36,806 nucleotides of DNA from Saprospiraceae bacterium (GTDB lineage: Bacteria > Bacteroidota > Bacteroidia > Chitinophagales > Saprospiraceae), in assembly GCA_028285085.1 (NCBI GenBank), contig JANQQI010000096.1, positions 1 through 36,806 of the forward strand, read 5' to 3'. Below are positions 26,001 through 35,096 of this stretch, in pieces. Both the position numbers and the translations under genes were made by a program. The notes below the pieces were generated by a model. The model searched no databases, was not told where the DNA came from, and saw nothing but the letters and a program-made list of their open reading frames with translations. Position 1 is the first letter of the stretch. Every line of letters starts with the position of its first letter.

Positions 26001-29000
26001 CTTATGCTTGGAACACCGGCGCAACGACAGCCTCTCTAACCAATCTTTTGTCCGATACTTATAGTTTGACCGTGACGGATGAAAATGGTTGTAGTGCAGT
26101 TTGTTCTACCACGATTACCAACCCTGAAGCTTTGGTTTTGAGCTGCTCGGCTAATCAGCCAGATTGTGGCTCACCTAACAGCGGAAGCGTGGTATTGGAA
26201 ATCAACGGTGGCACAGCGCCTTATACTTATCTCTGGAATACTGGTGCTACCACACAAAATATTGATCTGCTCTCGGAGGGAATTTACAGTGTAACGGTCA
26301 CTGATGCAAATGGCTGTTCTACTACTTGTAGTACCATGCTAGAAGCAACTTCTTCAATGAGTATTGCCACGGTTCCTACGCACTTAGTTTGTGGGGTTGA
26401 GCAGAACGGTACCGTCGATCTGACGGTTACAGGTGGTTCGACACCTTATGCGTTCAACTGGAGCAATGGTGCGACCACGGAAGATTTACAAGATTTAGCG
26501 GCGGGTGATTTTGCGGTAACGGTGACGGATGCTAACGGTTGTACGGCGGCATCAATCACTACGGTTCAATCTCCACCGGAGCTCATTGTGATTAGTAGTG
26601 CAACTGTCTTAGATTGTTTTGGCGCGTCTAATGCTACAGCTTACGTCGACGTAGTTGGTGGTATTCCGCCTTACGTTTATTTGTGGGCAACCGGTGATAC
26701 GACCGAGGTTGTGGAAGCAGTGGGAGAGGGTGTCTATGGTGTAACGGTGACGGATGCCACTGGTTGTACTGGTGTTTGTACCGCTTATATTGACAATCCT
26801 GAGGAGCTAGTTGTAGAAAGTATGCCAACTGCTGTTAACTGTTCTGGAGAAACAAATGGAGCAATCAGTGCTTTCGCGAATGGTGGCAGTGGTAGCTATA
26901 CCTACTTATGGAACACTGGTGCCATTATCCCGGAATTGAATAACCTTGCGGCGGGTGAATATACGCTGACCGTTACCGACGGGAATGGCTGTGAAGTGAT
27001 TAGTACGACCACTTTGGTTGATCCAGCACCTGTAACCATTGAATTATTAGCTGAAGAGCCAGCTTGTGCAAGTGATTTGGGTGGAACTATTGAAGCTTTA
27101 GCACAAGGTGGTACCGGTGAATTAAGTTACACTTGGAATAATGGAATGACGACACCTAATCTGTCTGATCTTGGGGCGGGTAACTATAGTCTTACTGTAT
27201 CAGATGCAAATGGCTGTTTTAGCGTCAAATCAATTAGCATAAGCGAACCCGTAGCCTTGAGTGCTTCCTGCATCCCAGTAGATTTAGAGTGTGCTGAGCC
27301 AAATACCGGCCAGGTTGATCTTACCGTTAGTGGAGGAACCGGCGCTTATACTTTTGCGTGGAACAATGGAGCAAGCACGGAAGACTTATCAGCGGTTGAT
27401 GCAGGTAATTACGAAGTAACGGTGACCGATGCTAATGGCTGTTCAGTGATTGCTGGTGCAAGTGTTATTTCGGCGGCACCACTACAAGTCATTTGTACTG
27501 CAAATGATCTGGATTGCGGCCAACCCAATACCGGCAGTGTCTCTTTGGATGTCAGTGGTGGAGTAGGTAATTATACATATGCTTGGAATAATGGTGCTAC
27601 AACCGCGTTTTTGACAGGACTGGGCACAGGAACATACACGGTCACTGTGACCGATAGTAATAATTGTACGACCACCTGCAGCACAGAGGTGAAAGCAACG
27701 ACACCAGTTGCGGTGAACTGTACGGCTGTTGATCAGCAGTGTGGGATTCCATTTTCCGGTAATATCAGTATTTCTGTTTCTGGAGGTGATGGCGCTTATA
27801 CTTACAACTGGAGTAATGGAACATCTAATGCTAACTTATCGAATGTTGAGCCTGGTACCTACAGCGTCACTGTAACAGACGGCAATGGTTGTACCACAAG
27901 TTGTTCCGCGGCGGTCTCAGCTACTACGGATGTAGAAGCGAGCTGTGAAGCGCGCCCACTAGATTGTGGCCAAGCAAATACGGGTAGCATTGATCTGACC
28001 GTGAGTGGTGGTAATGGGACCTACAATTTCCTTTGGAGCAACGGCGCGAATACGGAGGACTTAGAAGGCTTGGGTGCTGGGTTATACTCCGTCACTGTTT
28101 TTGATACCAATGGTTGTGTAGCCATCTGCAATTCGGTGGTAACCACTGCGGGAATTTTGGAAGTTACACTTGATACCGATAACATTTACTGCGGTGTGCC
28201 GAATACAGGCGTCATCAACGCAGAAGTGAACAACGGAACACCACCTTACACCTACGCTTGGAGCAACGGTGCTGATACCCAAAAGCTGACAGATTTGGCT
28301 GCAGGTACTTATACGCTGACGGTGACGGATGCCAATGGCTGTATTGTGGTTGCCAGCTCAACGGTAGAATCTACTCTGGGCTTGAATGTGAGTTGTACTG
28401 CTGCCGATACCCAATGTGGAGAGGAAGACACCGGAGGTGTTGACTTGACGGTAACGGGAGGCACAGGTATTTATTCTTTCCAATGGAGCAACGGTGCCAT
28501 CACAGAAGATCTTAGCAATGTGGGCTCCGGCACCTACGCCGTAACGGTAACGGATGACAATGGCTGTAGTGGCGTATGTATTAGTACCGTCGCTAGCTCT
28601 GATCCGCTTACCGCCGATTGTGAATCGATTCAATTACAATGTGGTGAGCCTAATACCGGAGAAATTGATCTTACTGTTGGTGGCGGCTCGGGTGAATATT
28701 CCTTTGAATGGAATAATGGCGAGACCACCGAAGATTTAGTCAACATTGGTCCTGGATCATACGAAGTGACGGTGACGGATGCCAATGGCTGTACCACAAC
28801 TTGTTCAACCAGTATTTCTGAATCGAATGCCATGAGTGTGAGTTGTGTGCCGTCGAGTTTACAGTGCCGCAATGATAACTCAGGGAGTATAGATGTGACG
28901 CCTAATGGAGGTGATGCACCGTATACCTACGCTTGGAGTAATGGCATGACGACTGAGGATATTAGTAACCTAGCGGCTGGAAACTACACGGTAACCGTGA

Positions 29001-31351
29001 CAGATGCCAATGGTTGTACCAGTACCTGTTCTGCAAACGTAACCCAACCCGGTTACCTGATTGGAATTAGTTCTTCAAATAATATTAGCTGTAACGGCGC
29101 AAATGATGGTTCAGCCTTCGTCACTACGATCGGTGGTACTTCTCCTTATACTTATGCCTGGAATACCGGGGCAACGACGCTCTTTATCGGTGGCCTAAGT
29201 GTGGGCACTTACACGGTGACGATTACCGATGCTAACGGTTGTAATACGATCTCATCCACTTCAATCACGGAACCGTCTCCTTTGCTGGCCGAGTGCGTCG
29301 CCCAAAATAATAGCTGTGATACCAGTGGTGGAGGAGTTAATTTGGCCATCAGCGGTGGAACGGCACCATTTGAATTCTTATGGAGCAACGGGCAGGGCAC
29401 CCAAAATCTAACTGGCTTATCATCTGGTACTTACAGTGTAACGGTGACGGATGCCAATGGATGTAGTGCAGTTTGTTCTACCACTTTGGATATTAATGAG
29501 CCTTTAGCGATCGACTTAGTTGCTAGTGATTTGGTGTGTGGTGATAATAATTCGGGTAGTATTGATCTAACACCGAGTGGTGGTTCGGGGACCTATTTTT
29601 ATCAGTGGAGTCACGGGCCGCAAACTCAGGATGTATCCAACCTCAGCGCGGGTAGCTATGATGTGACTCTGTTTGATGATAATGGTTGTAATCAAACGGC
29701 AACGATCGAAGTGATACCGGCTCCGGCCTTAACTATAGTTGTGGACGCCCAAGATGTTGATTGTCGTGGTAATGCGAGTGGAAGTGCAACCGCAAATGTA
29801 GTGGAAGCGGGTGGGCCATATACTTTTGTCTGGAGTAGTGGTGATACTACTAAAACGGCTAATGGTTTGGCTGCGGGTAACTACGGCGTGACCGTGACGG
29901 ATATCGATGGATGTTTTGGCACCGCAACAGTAACGATTGATGAACCAGGTCATCTGATTGCGGTAAGTTCAGGGACACCAATTTCGTGTTTTGGAGACAC
30001 CGATGGTACCGCTTTCGTCACAGCTTTTGGAGGAACGCCACCTTATCAATATAACTGGAATAATGGCTCGACTTCCATCTTCCTCAATGCTTTGGTCGCC
30101 GGCAATTATGAAGTCACGGTGACCGATGCTAATGGTTGCCAAACGATCAGCAGCACGACGGTTGAATCACCGGATTTATTAACGGTAGGTTGTAATGCCG
30201 TACAGCCAGATTGCAGTGGCATTACTCAAGGAAGCATTTCTCTAAATGTTAACGGTGGAACGGCGCCTTATAGTTACTTGTGGAATAATGGTGGGATCAC
30301 CCCGGAACAAGCAGGATTATCCGCCGGGGAATATTCGGTAACGGTGACCGATGCTAATGGCTGCTCGACTACCTGCTCCACAACTATCCAACAACCAGGT
30401 AATCTAAGTGTAACCTGCCTAGCGGATAATATTGATTGTGCTGGCGGCCTGGCTGATATCATCATCGTAGATATTACCGAAGGCTTACAGCCTTATACTT
30501 ACGAATGGTCAGATGGTTCTACGGATCCGATTTTGACCAATGTACCGGAAGGGGTATACAGTGTGACCGTGACGGACGCCTTAGGTTGTAAAGCGAGTTG
30601 TAGTACAACTGTGGTGGAGCCTGAACCATTAATTGCGACCTACGGAGCGACTCCTGTAAGCTGTCATGGCGATAATGACGGTACGGCATCCGCTCAAGCA
30701 TCTGGAGGAACACCGCCATACCAGTACAGCTGGACGACGGGGGGAACAACGTCTACATTGACCGATCTTGCACCTGGCGCTTATGGTTTGACGATTACCG
30801 ATGCTAATGGTTGTGAGTTTATCTGTGGTATGCGAGTTGGAGAGCCTGAGCCGTTGACTTGTTCGGTGAATGTTATTCAGGAAGGCTCCGGGACTTCAAC
30901 ACAACTTGAGGTGTTGGCAGAAGGTGGTACCGCTCCTTATCTATACAGTGTAGATGCTGGGCAGACCTTTACTGCTAGTAATTGGTTCGACGCACTGACG
31001 CCGGGTATTTATACCATAGTCTCTGAAGATGCCAATGGTTGTCAATCCGTCTGCGATACGGTCACGATTTACGAAAATCTGGGAGGCGAGGCCGACCAAA
31101 ATCAAAAACTATTACTTTCTCCGGTTCCTGTAAAGGAGGAAGTGACCGTAACTTATGATGTCAAAGTTTCCGGTGAAGCTATAATTACCCTGCAAAACTT
31201 AAATGGAAAGGGGATTTATCGCACCGTTCAATATGCAGAGAACGGCGATAATCGATTACAGATCAATACCACTGATTTGCCAAGTGGTAGTTATGTAATT
31301 GCCATTGTCACTGCTAGTGGTGTAATGACCAAGCAGTTCTATAAAGATTAA
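23030..31351 (+). CDS. Giant secreted SprB-repeat protein with carbohydrate-binding-like domain and T9SS sorting domain
   Basis: 2773 residues. The N-terminus has a hydrophobic signal segment (FFTLRVFIYIIFLLPGLNVF, then AQ); an ATG at 23051 would shorten a long n-region. Residues ~36-205 form a Cys/Tyr-rich beta domain I do not recognise. Residues ~215-350 resemble a CBM6-type sugar-binding fold (SRVRFNLTVSQSGDYYIFAR, FWVRVNDGNWVKW, GFNTIDFAYREDG, LDKIFVS). Residues 368-2686 are 31 tandem SprB-type repeats of ~75 residues. The last ~85 residues are a T9SS sorting domain (LLLSPVPVKEEVTVTYDV to SGVMTKQFYKD). SprB-type proteins of Flavobacterium johnsoniae are surface filaments used in gliding; adhesin or gliding function here is inference. 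It is flanked by terminators at 22826 and 31376, so it is a single-gene transcript. Confidence 0.92.
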   Translation: MKINQHCMHRTVYNFFTLRVFIYIIFLLPGLNVFAQDCTEVQSYRQVLNTHDYCGDWCADTDYVFTLGQDNCYVAGDDLTFIEYHDGTATLEGSVIQDGNVGQVSVTFSDRTSVAPDGSPKYMLCISSGGEDWYYYPTFTGTFTYPNGTTTTITRKGPAFQIGYGANLQDSEYGGSGWFYTSDGGEGDFNFQLADSIFCTENDYYLDVECAEVGSDFNFVLDENAAGGAYVTVQDGNNAYASAPSGINSRVRFNLTVSQSGDYYIFARVQAPSSNDDSFWVRVNDGNWVKWNQIASSDSFIWDQVHDNNNANTPVAFPLTAGFNTIDFAYREDGTLLDKIFVSLNNQAPIGGGFDAINCAESECIGGLNITVEQAVCTGDTSMVTVEVVGGTAPYTYAWSHGPTTAVVGDLEAGIYGVTVTDAAGCSWIAEVQIDAVIDLEVICTVSQGCPGEGNAYIVAEVTGGQGGYQYHWSNTACDYYIDGLSPGIYSLTVVDGSGCTATCSATIIDPEPIIVDCQASLPCDGDGTGTLTGQVSGGTPPYQYAWSTLAETETVSGVAPGTYSLTITDGNDCTASCSVVLEPSDPIIVTVSAPPGDCIGQNTSATPFVVGGTPPYTYLWSNGATSATIENILPGTYILTVTDADNCTGMCTAIVEGPDPIELTCSATATDCTGNSGGTAAVAATGGNGNYTYQWSNGASSANLTDIAGGIYTVTVTDGNACTAVCEVTVEVPAQLEIETLVVQPICTGGSGSVGTTIIGGTAPYTYQWSNGATTSSVTGLAAGNYDLTVTDANGCVATASIVIEMPATIEVICNSTDASCVDNSDGSIMLQVTGGTGAYTYEWSNGATTDNLFDLLSGNYSVTVTDINGCSAICEALVNAPIGMEVLMTSAQPDCAGGVGAITVEVSDGTAPFSYVWNNGATTATLDNLSEGSYSLSVTDAAGCTAMASASIEAPAALQLSCTPSQPSCVGASDGGITTQATGGTGSYTYAWNTGATTASLTNLLSDTYSLTVTDENGCSAVCSTTITNPEALVLSCSANQPDCGSPNSGSVVLEINGGTAPYTYLWNTGATTQNIDLLSEGIYSVTVTDANGCSTTCSTMLEATSSMSIATVPTHLVCGVEQNGTVDLTVTGGSTPYAFNWSNGATTEDLQDLAAGDFAVTVTDANGCTAASITTVQSPPELIVISSATVLDCFGASNATAYVDVVGGIPPYVYLWATGDTTEVVEAVGEGVYGVTVTDATGCTGVCTAYIDNPEELVVESMPTAVNCSGETNGAISAFANGGSGSYTYLWNTGAIIPELNNLAAGEYTLTVTDGNGCEVISTTTLVDPAPVTIELLAEEPACASDLGGTIEALAQGGTGELSYTWNNGMTTPNLSDLGAGNYSLTVSDANGCFSVKSISISEPVALSASCIPVDLECAEPNTGQVDLTVSGGTGAYTFAWNNGASTEDLSAVDAGNYEVTVTDANGCSVIAGASVISAAPLQVICTANDLDCGQPNTGSVSLDVSGGVGNYTYAWNNGATTAFLTGLGTGTYTVTVTDSNNCTTTCSTEVKATTPVAVNCTAVDQQCGIPFSGNISISVSGGDGAYTYNWSNGTSNANLSNVEPGTYSVTVTDGNGCTTSCSAAVSATTDVEASCEARPLDCGQANTGSIDLTVSGGNGTYNFLWSNGANTEDLEGLGAGLYSVTVFDTNGCVAICNSVVTTAGILEVTLDTDNIYCGVPNTGVINAEVNNGTPPYTYAWSNGADTQKLTDLAAGTYTLTVTDANGCIVVASSTVESTLGLNVSCTAADTQCGEEDTGGVDLTVTGGTGIYSFQWSNGAITEDLSNVGSGTYAVTVTDDNGCSGVCISTVASSDPLTADCESIQLQCGEPNTGEIDLTVGGGSGEYSFEWNNGETTEDLVNIGPGSYEVTVTDANGCTTTCSTSISESNAMSVSCVPSSLQCRNDNSGSIDVTPNGGDAPYTYAWSNGMTTEDISNLAAGNYTVTVTDANGCTSTCSANVTQPGYLIGISSSNNISCNGANDGSAFVTTIGGTSPYTYAWNTGATTLFIGGLSVGTYTVTITDANGCNTISSTSITEPSPLLAECVAQNNSCDTSGGGVNLAISGGTAPFEFLWSNGQGTQNLTGLSSGTYSVTVTDANGCSAVCSTTLDINEPLAIDLVASDLVCGDNNSGSIDLTPSGGSGTYFYQWSHGPQTQDVSNLSAGSYDVTLFDDNGCNQTATIEVIPAPALTIVVDAQDVDCRGNASGSATANVVEAGGPYTFVWSSGDTTKTANGLAAGNYGVTVTDIDGCFGTATVTIDEPGHLIAVSSGTPISCFGDTDGTAFVTAFGGTPPYQYNWNNGSTSIFLNALVAGNYEVTVTDANGCQTISSTTVESPDLLTVGCNAVQPDCSGITQGSISLNVNGGTAPYSYLWNNGGITPEQAGLSAGEYSVTVTDANGCSTTCSTTIQQPGNLSVTCLADNIDCAGGLADIIIVDITEGLQPYTYEWSDGSTDPILTNVPEGVYSVTVTDALGCKASCSTTVVEPEPLIATYGATPVSCHGDNDGTASAQASGGTPPYQYSWTTGGTTSTLTDLAPGAYGLTITDANGCEFICGMRVGEPEPLTCSVNVIQEGSGTSTQLEVLAEGGTAPYLYSVDAGQTFTASNWFDALTPGIYTIVSEDANGCQSVCDTVTIYENLGGEADQNQKLLLSPVPVKEEVTVTYDVKVSGEAIITLQNLNGKGIYRTVQYAENGDNRLQINTTDLPSGSYVIAIVTASGVMTKQFYKD
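24131..31087 (+). repeat. Array of 31 SprB-type repeats (about 225 bases each) within the giant gene
   Basis: Each unit has the plan C-x6/7-C ... GG-x-x-PYTYxWSNGATT ... L-x-x-G-x-Y-x-VTVTDANGC-x3-C. Thirty units are full copies. The 31st is of the other SprB subtype (PYLYSVDAGQTFTASNWFDAL), lacking the W-[SN]-[NT]-G core. Units 15-22 form a more uniform block with NTG and DLTVSGG in their first half, implying more recent expansion there. Most units carry two Cys near the start and two near the end, so disulfides within or between units are likely. DNA around VTVTDANGC is nearly identical in many units, while other codons diverge. Confidence 0.92.
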
Positions 31352-31375
31352 GTAACAGACAAACGAAGGTTTATC

Positions 31376-31406
31376 GCGTCACCTCTTAATTGAGGTGGCG
31401 CTTTTT
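31376..31406 (+). terminator. Rho-independent terminator after the giant repeat gene
   Basis: A 10-base-pair stem, GCGTCACCTC with GAGGTGGCGC (one G-U), around a 6-base TTAATT loop, followed by TTTTT. It starts 25 bases past the stop codon. Confidence 0.9.
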
Positions 31407-31524
31407 ATATTAAAAATATAATTTATGTCTTATTCCTTCTTTGGCAGGATTATGGAAGAATATTTCTGGGAATCAATCTTAAATTTCTTGATATTGTACC
31501 CCATCCAACAATTTAGAGAAAGTA

Positions 31525-33402
31525 ATGACACGTAAATCAAAACGAAAAAAGGGTTCCAAAACCTCTCAAAAAGCGACAATCAATTTCTGGTCACAGCCTA
31601 GATTTCGTTACGCACTTGGATTAATTATTCTCAGTTTTGTGGTCTTCGGTAATTCCATCCAGAATGGATATACCTACGATGATAAGCCTTTCATTGAAAA
31701 AAATTATCTGGTCCAACAAGGGGTCAAAGGTATTCCCCAATTATTAGTGACTGACTTTTGGGCGGGCTATACTAATGTTCACGAAGTCAACCCGTCTTAC
31801 CGTCCTGTTCCTTTAATTAGCCTAGCTATTGAACATCAATTTTGGGGCTTAAACCCAACCGTAAATCATTTCTTTAATGTGCTTTTTTATGGCTTGACCT
31901 GCGTTGTCCTCTTTTTCTTATTACACACCTTTTTCAAAAAAGAGAAGATATTTCTGGCGCTTGGCATCACCGTATTGTTCTGTCTACATCCAATACATAC
32001 TGAGGTGGTCGCTAATGTTAAAGGGCGAGATGATTTATTGGCGCTGTTATTTGGGGTTTCTACCATTTATCTGCTGTTTAAATATATTCAGGCAATGCAA
32101 TTGAAGTGGTTAGTGGCGGCCTTAATTTGTTACGTTTTAGCCTTATTGTCAAAGAGTTATATTATTACTTGGGTCGCTATAATTCCGCTTTGTTTGTACT
32201 TCTTTTCTCAACTTTCTTTAAAAAAGATTATCACTTCCACCATTCCCTTTTTATTAGTAAGTGTAGTGTATTTTGTAGTAAGAACTGTCTTACTAGGGAC
32301 CGCTGCTATTAAGCGTACGGACTTTATTGATAACCCTATTCTAAACGCGGAAGGAACCGCTGAGGCTTTAGCCACTAAAATTGCTGTTTTAGGTCTGTAT
32401 TTGCAGAAACTACTCTTTCCACATCCACTGAGTAGTGATTATTCCTATCAAGCTATTGAACCCTCCACCTGGGGTGATCCGATGGTTTACCTTTCGCTGG
32501 TGCTTTATTTAAGCATCATTGCCCTGATAATCCAAGGATTTAAAAAACGATCTGTAGTGGCTTTTGGCTTTGCTTTTTTTCTAATCACCATTAGTCCGAT
32601 TTCCAACCTCCTATTTGATTATGTTGTGGCTTTTGCAGAACGATCATTGTACACTCCCTCGCTGGGCTTCATCATTGCCATAGGGATGTTGTTCTACAGC
32701 GCAATGGAATGGTTAACTAAACGTAAACCTCAACTACGAAATGCTGCTTTAGGATTGGGGGGAGTGGCCCTGGCTTTGATGGCATTTAAATCGATTAGCC
32801 GAAATCCGGTTTGGAAAGATGACTTGACCTTGTTTTCCGCTGATATAAAAACAATGCCTGAAAGCATTCGACTCAATTTACTATACGCACAGGAATTGAT
32901 CGACCGAAATACAAGGACGAATCCAGTACCGATGAATGCTGATTTGAACGAAGCAAAACGCTGTTTAGATCGTGTGCTTCTAATGGTGCCGGATCTCGGG
33001 AAAGCGCATTTAGCCCAGGGGAATCTCGCTAAAGTAACCGGACAGTACCCCGCAGCCTTACAAGCATATAAAAAAGCGGAAGCCATCGATCCAAACAACC
33101 CGGCCATCTATTTCAATTTGGGCTTGATCGCACAGATTCGGAACGATCTGGTAGAGGCAGAACGGCTGTATTTGAAAAGCTTAGAGCTATTTCCAAACTA
33201 TGCATCTGTTTTATCTAATTTAGGAATCATTTATGGTCGTAAAAACGATTTAGATCAATGTATTACCTACTTAGAAAAGGCAATTGCGATTAATCCCAAC
33301 TTGGTTTCGGCGTTAAGCAATCTGGAAAATGCTTACAATCTTAAAGGGGATAAAGTGAAAGCCGCTTACTATCGAACGTTACGTTCTCAAATCGGGCAAT
33401 AA
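31525..33402 (+). CDS. TMTC-like membrane glycosyltransferase (GT-C fold) with TPR tail
   Basis: A 625-residue multi-pass membrane protein. After a basic N-terminus (MTRKSKRKKGSK) come about nine to ten hydrophobic segments up to residue ~425. The first loop holds the acidic pair D52-D53 in GYTYDDKPFI, typical of GT-C transferases that use lipid-linked sugars. HPIHTEVVANVKGRDD (155-170) is a hallmark of the TMTC/DUF1736-type family. Residues ~465-620 carry three to four TPRs (e.g. AAYRTLR-end helix pairs preceded by AIDPNNPAIYFNLGLIAQ). In animals TMTC proteins O-mannosylate cadherins; in bacteria the role is mostly unproven. It follows the giant surface-protein gene on the same strand but after a terminator. 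Glycosylation of exported protein is inference. Confidence 0.78.
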   Translation: MTRKSKRKKGSKTSQKATINFWSQPRFRYALGLIILSFVVFGNSIQNGYTYDDKPFIEKNYLVQQGVKGIPQLLVTDFWAGYTNVHEVNPSYRPVPLISLAIEHQFWGLNPTVNHFFNVLFYGLTCVVLFFLLHTFFKKEKIFLALGITVLFCLHPIHTEVVANVKGRDDLLALLFGVSTIYLLFKYIQAMQLKWLVAALICYVLALLSKSYIITWVAIIPLCLYFFSQLSLKKIITSTIPFLLVSVVYFVVRTVLLGTAAIKRTDFIDNPILNAEGTAEALATKIAVLGLYLQKLLFPHPLSSDYSYQAIEPSTWGDPMVYLSLVLYLSIIALIIQGFKKRSVVAFGFAFFLITISPISNLLFDYVVAFAERSLYTPSLGFIIAIGMLFYSAMEWLTKRKPQLRNAALGLGGVALALMAFKSISRNPVWKDDLTLFSADIKTMPESIRLNLLYAQELIDRNTRTNPVPMNADLNEAKRCLDRVLLMVPDLGKAHLAQGNLAKVTGQYPAALQAYKKAEAIDPNNPAIYFNLGLIAQIRNDLVEAERLYLKSLELFPNYASVLSNLGIIYGRKNDLDQCITYLEKAIAINPNLVSALSNLENAYNLKGDKVKAAYYRTLRSQIGQ

Positions 33403-33405
33403 GGA

Positions 33406-35079
33406 TTAAATCTCTCCAACAATTGCTTCCGTAACGTTCACAATATGATCGCCGATTTTTTCCAAAGCCGAAATTACATTATTGTAGATCATAGCGGATC
33501 GAACGTTATAGGTCTCGGATTGCATGGATTCAAGGCTATCTTGGCGAAATTGATTACGAAGGGCTTTTAATTCATCACGCAGTACCATCGCCTGAATCTT
33601 AGATACCTTATCGTAACTTGGCATTTGCAAATTAGTCACCATGACCGTAAAGGCCACATCGATCTTATCAATCATGTGATTGATATTATTGCGCTGCTCG
33701 GGCGTGAAGTAAATACGATTCGCATTTTTCTGCTCAATCGTCTTGGAAATTTGATAATAAATATCTCCAATCCGCTCTAAGTCATTACAAACATTGAGAA
33801 TACTCCGTAGACGTAAGCTGGTTTTTGGCGTGATTTCTTGATTGGACAACTTGGTAATGTACTCTGTGATTTCGATCTCCATATCATCGGCAATCTTCTC
33901 GTACTTTCTCAATTTAGTCATCATGATGTGTCGCTCCTTATTATCGGTGGAGTTAATCAAGTTGCGCGCAAAACGAGACATTCGACTGACAACTTCCCCA
34001 AAGTGGCCCGTCTCTTTTTGTAATTCGACTGTGGCTAACTCCGGAGTACGTGTGTTGGTGCTGATAAACTTAAGACGAGTCGCGTCATCATCTTCACGAC
34101 CGGAACGAATACTCCACATGGCGGCTCTAACCAACCAATTCACAAAACCAATGAGCAGAAGAACATTAATAAGGTTGAACGCAGTATGAAAGGCCGAAAG
34201 GTAAATGGTGATATCTGCAGAGGTGCCAAAAATTTGATCAACGACTTTGGTTAAAGCTGGCAAAAAGTAAGGCATTAGAATGACCATCCAAGTGACACCA
34301 ATCAGGTTGAACATGGAGTGGATACGCGCTGAGCGTCGCGCATTGGCATTACCTACCAAAGAGGCGACTTCCGCGGTGATTGTGGTTCCAATGTTTTCAC
34401 CCAATATCATGGCCGCAGCTACGTCTAGCGGCAACCAGCCTTGTGTACACATCGTCAACGTAATGGTCATAGCTGCACTCGAAGATTGCACCACAATGGT
34501 GACCACGGCGCCAACCAAAATGAAAAAGATACGCGATAGGAAGCCCCACGAAGTAAACGTCTTGAGGAAATCCAGCACCTGTGGATCACCGTTCAGATTA
34601 GGGAAGGCCTCGCGTAAGTAGTTGATTCCGAGAAACAGGACGGCGAAACCGATCAAAAATTCTCCCCAATAGCGAAATCGTGGCCGATTGGAAAAGAGCA
34701 TGGGTACCCCAAAGGCGAACAGTGGAATCGAATAGGTACTAAGGTTGATTTTAAAACCGAGAATAGAGACAATCCACCCGGTAATCGTGGTGCCTACATT
34801 GGCTCCCATCATAACCCCCGCCGATTCAATGAGCGTAAGTAAGCCAGCATTGACAAAACTTACCGTCATGACGGTCGTCGCAGAAGAGGATTGGACCAGC
34901 GCAGTAGTGAAAAAGCCAGTAAATAAACCCAGGAAGCGGTTTTTGGTCATCGACCTTAGGATATTCCGAAGCTGTGATCCGGCGGCACGCTGCACACCAT
35001 CGCTCATGACCTTCATCCCGTAGATGAAGAAGGCCAGAGCGCCCAGTATTTGGATGAGATCACTTAATCCGAAATTCAT
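33406..35079 (-). CDS. Na/Pi cotransporter family protein with PhoU-like C-terminus
   Basis: A 557-residue inner-membrane protein. Two inverted Na/Pi-cotransporter repeats carry the signature Q63-S-S-S-A-T68 and Q198-S-S-S-A-A; each is followed by a G-[EA]-N-[IV]-GTTIT box (GANVGTTIT, GENIGTTIT). Residues ~340-557 are a cytoplasmic helical PhoU-like domain (NDLERIGDIYYQISKTIEQK, ALEKIGDHIVNVTEAI). Members move phosphate with sodium, as importer or exporter. It begins 17 bases after the purB stop, so it is probably co-transcribed with purB. Its stop lies 3 bases from the stop of the convergent TMTC-like gene, leaving no room for a terminator between them. Confidence 0.92.
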   Translation of the reverse strand: MNFGLSDLIQILGALAFFIYGMKVMSDGVQRAAGSQLRNILRSMTKNRFLGLFTGFFTTALVQSSSATTVMTVSFVNAGLLTLIESAGVMMGANVGTTITGWIVSILGFKINLSTYSIPLFAFGVPMLFSNRPRFRYWGEFLIGFAVLFLGINYLREAFPNLNGDPQVLDFLKTFTSWGFLSRIFFILVGAVVTIVVQSSSAAMTITLTMCTQGWLPLDVAAAMILGENIGTTITAEVASLVGNANARRSARIHSMFNLIGVTWMVILMPYFLPALTKVVDQIFGTSADITIYLSAFHTAFNLINVLLLIGFVNWLVRAAMWSIRSGREDDDATRLKFISTNTRTPELATVELQKETGHFGEVVSRMSRFARNLINSTDNKERHIMMTKLRKYEKIADDMEIEITEYITKLSNQEITPKTSLRLRSILNVCNDLERIGDIYYQISKTIEQKNANRIYFTPEQRNNINHMIDKIDVAFTVMVTNLQMPSYDKVSKIQAMVLRDELKALRNQFRQDSLESMQSETYNVRSAMIYNNVISALEKIGDHIVNVTEAIVGEI

Positions 35080-35096
35080 GCGTTGATGTTTACAAC

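Noticed and set aside
24131-31087. Possible CRISPR or DNA satellite array
   Set aside because: The repetition follows a ~75-residue protein repeat in a single open frame, with codon-level divergence between units.
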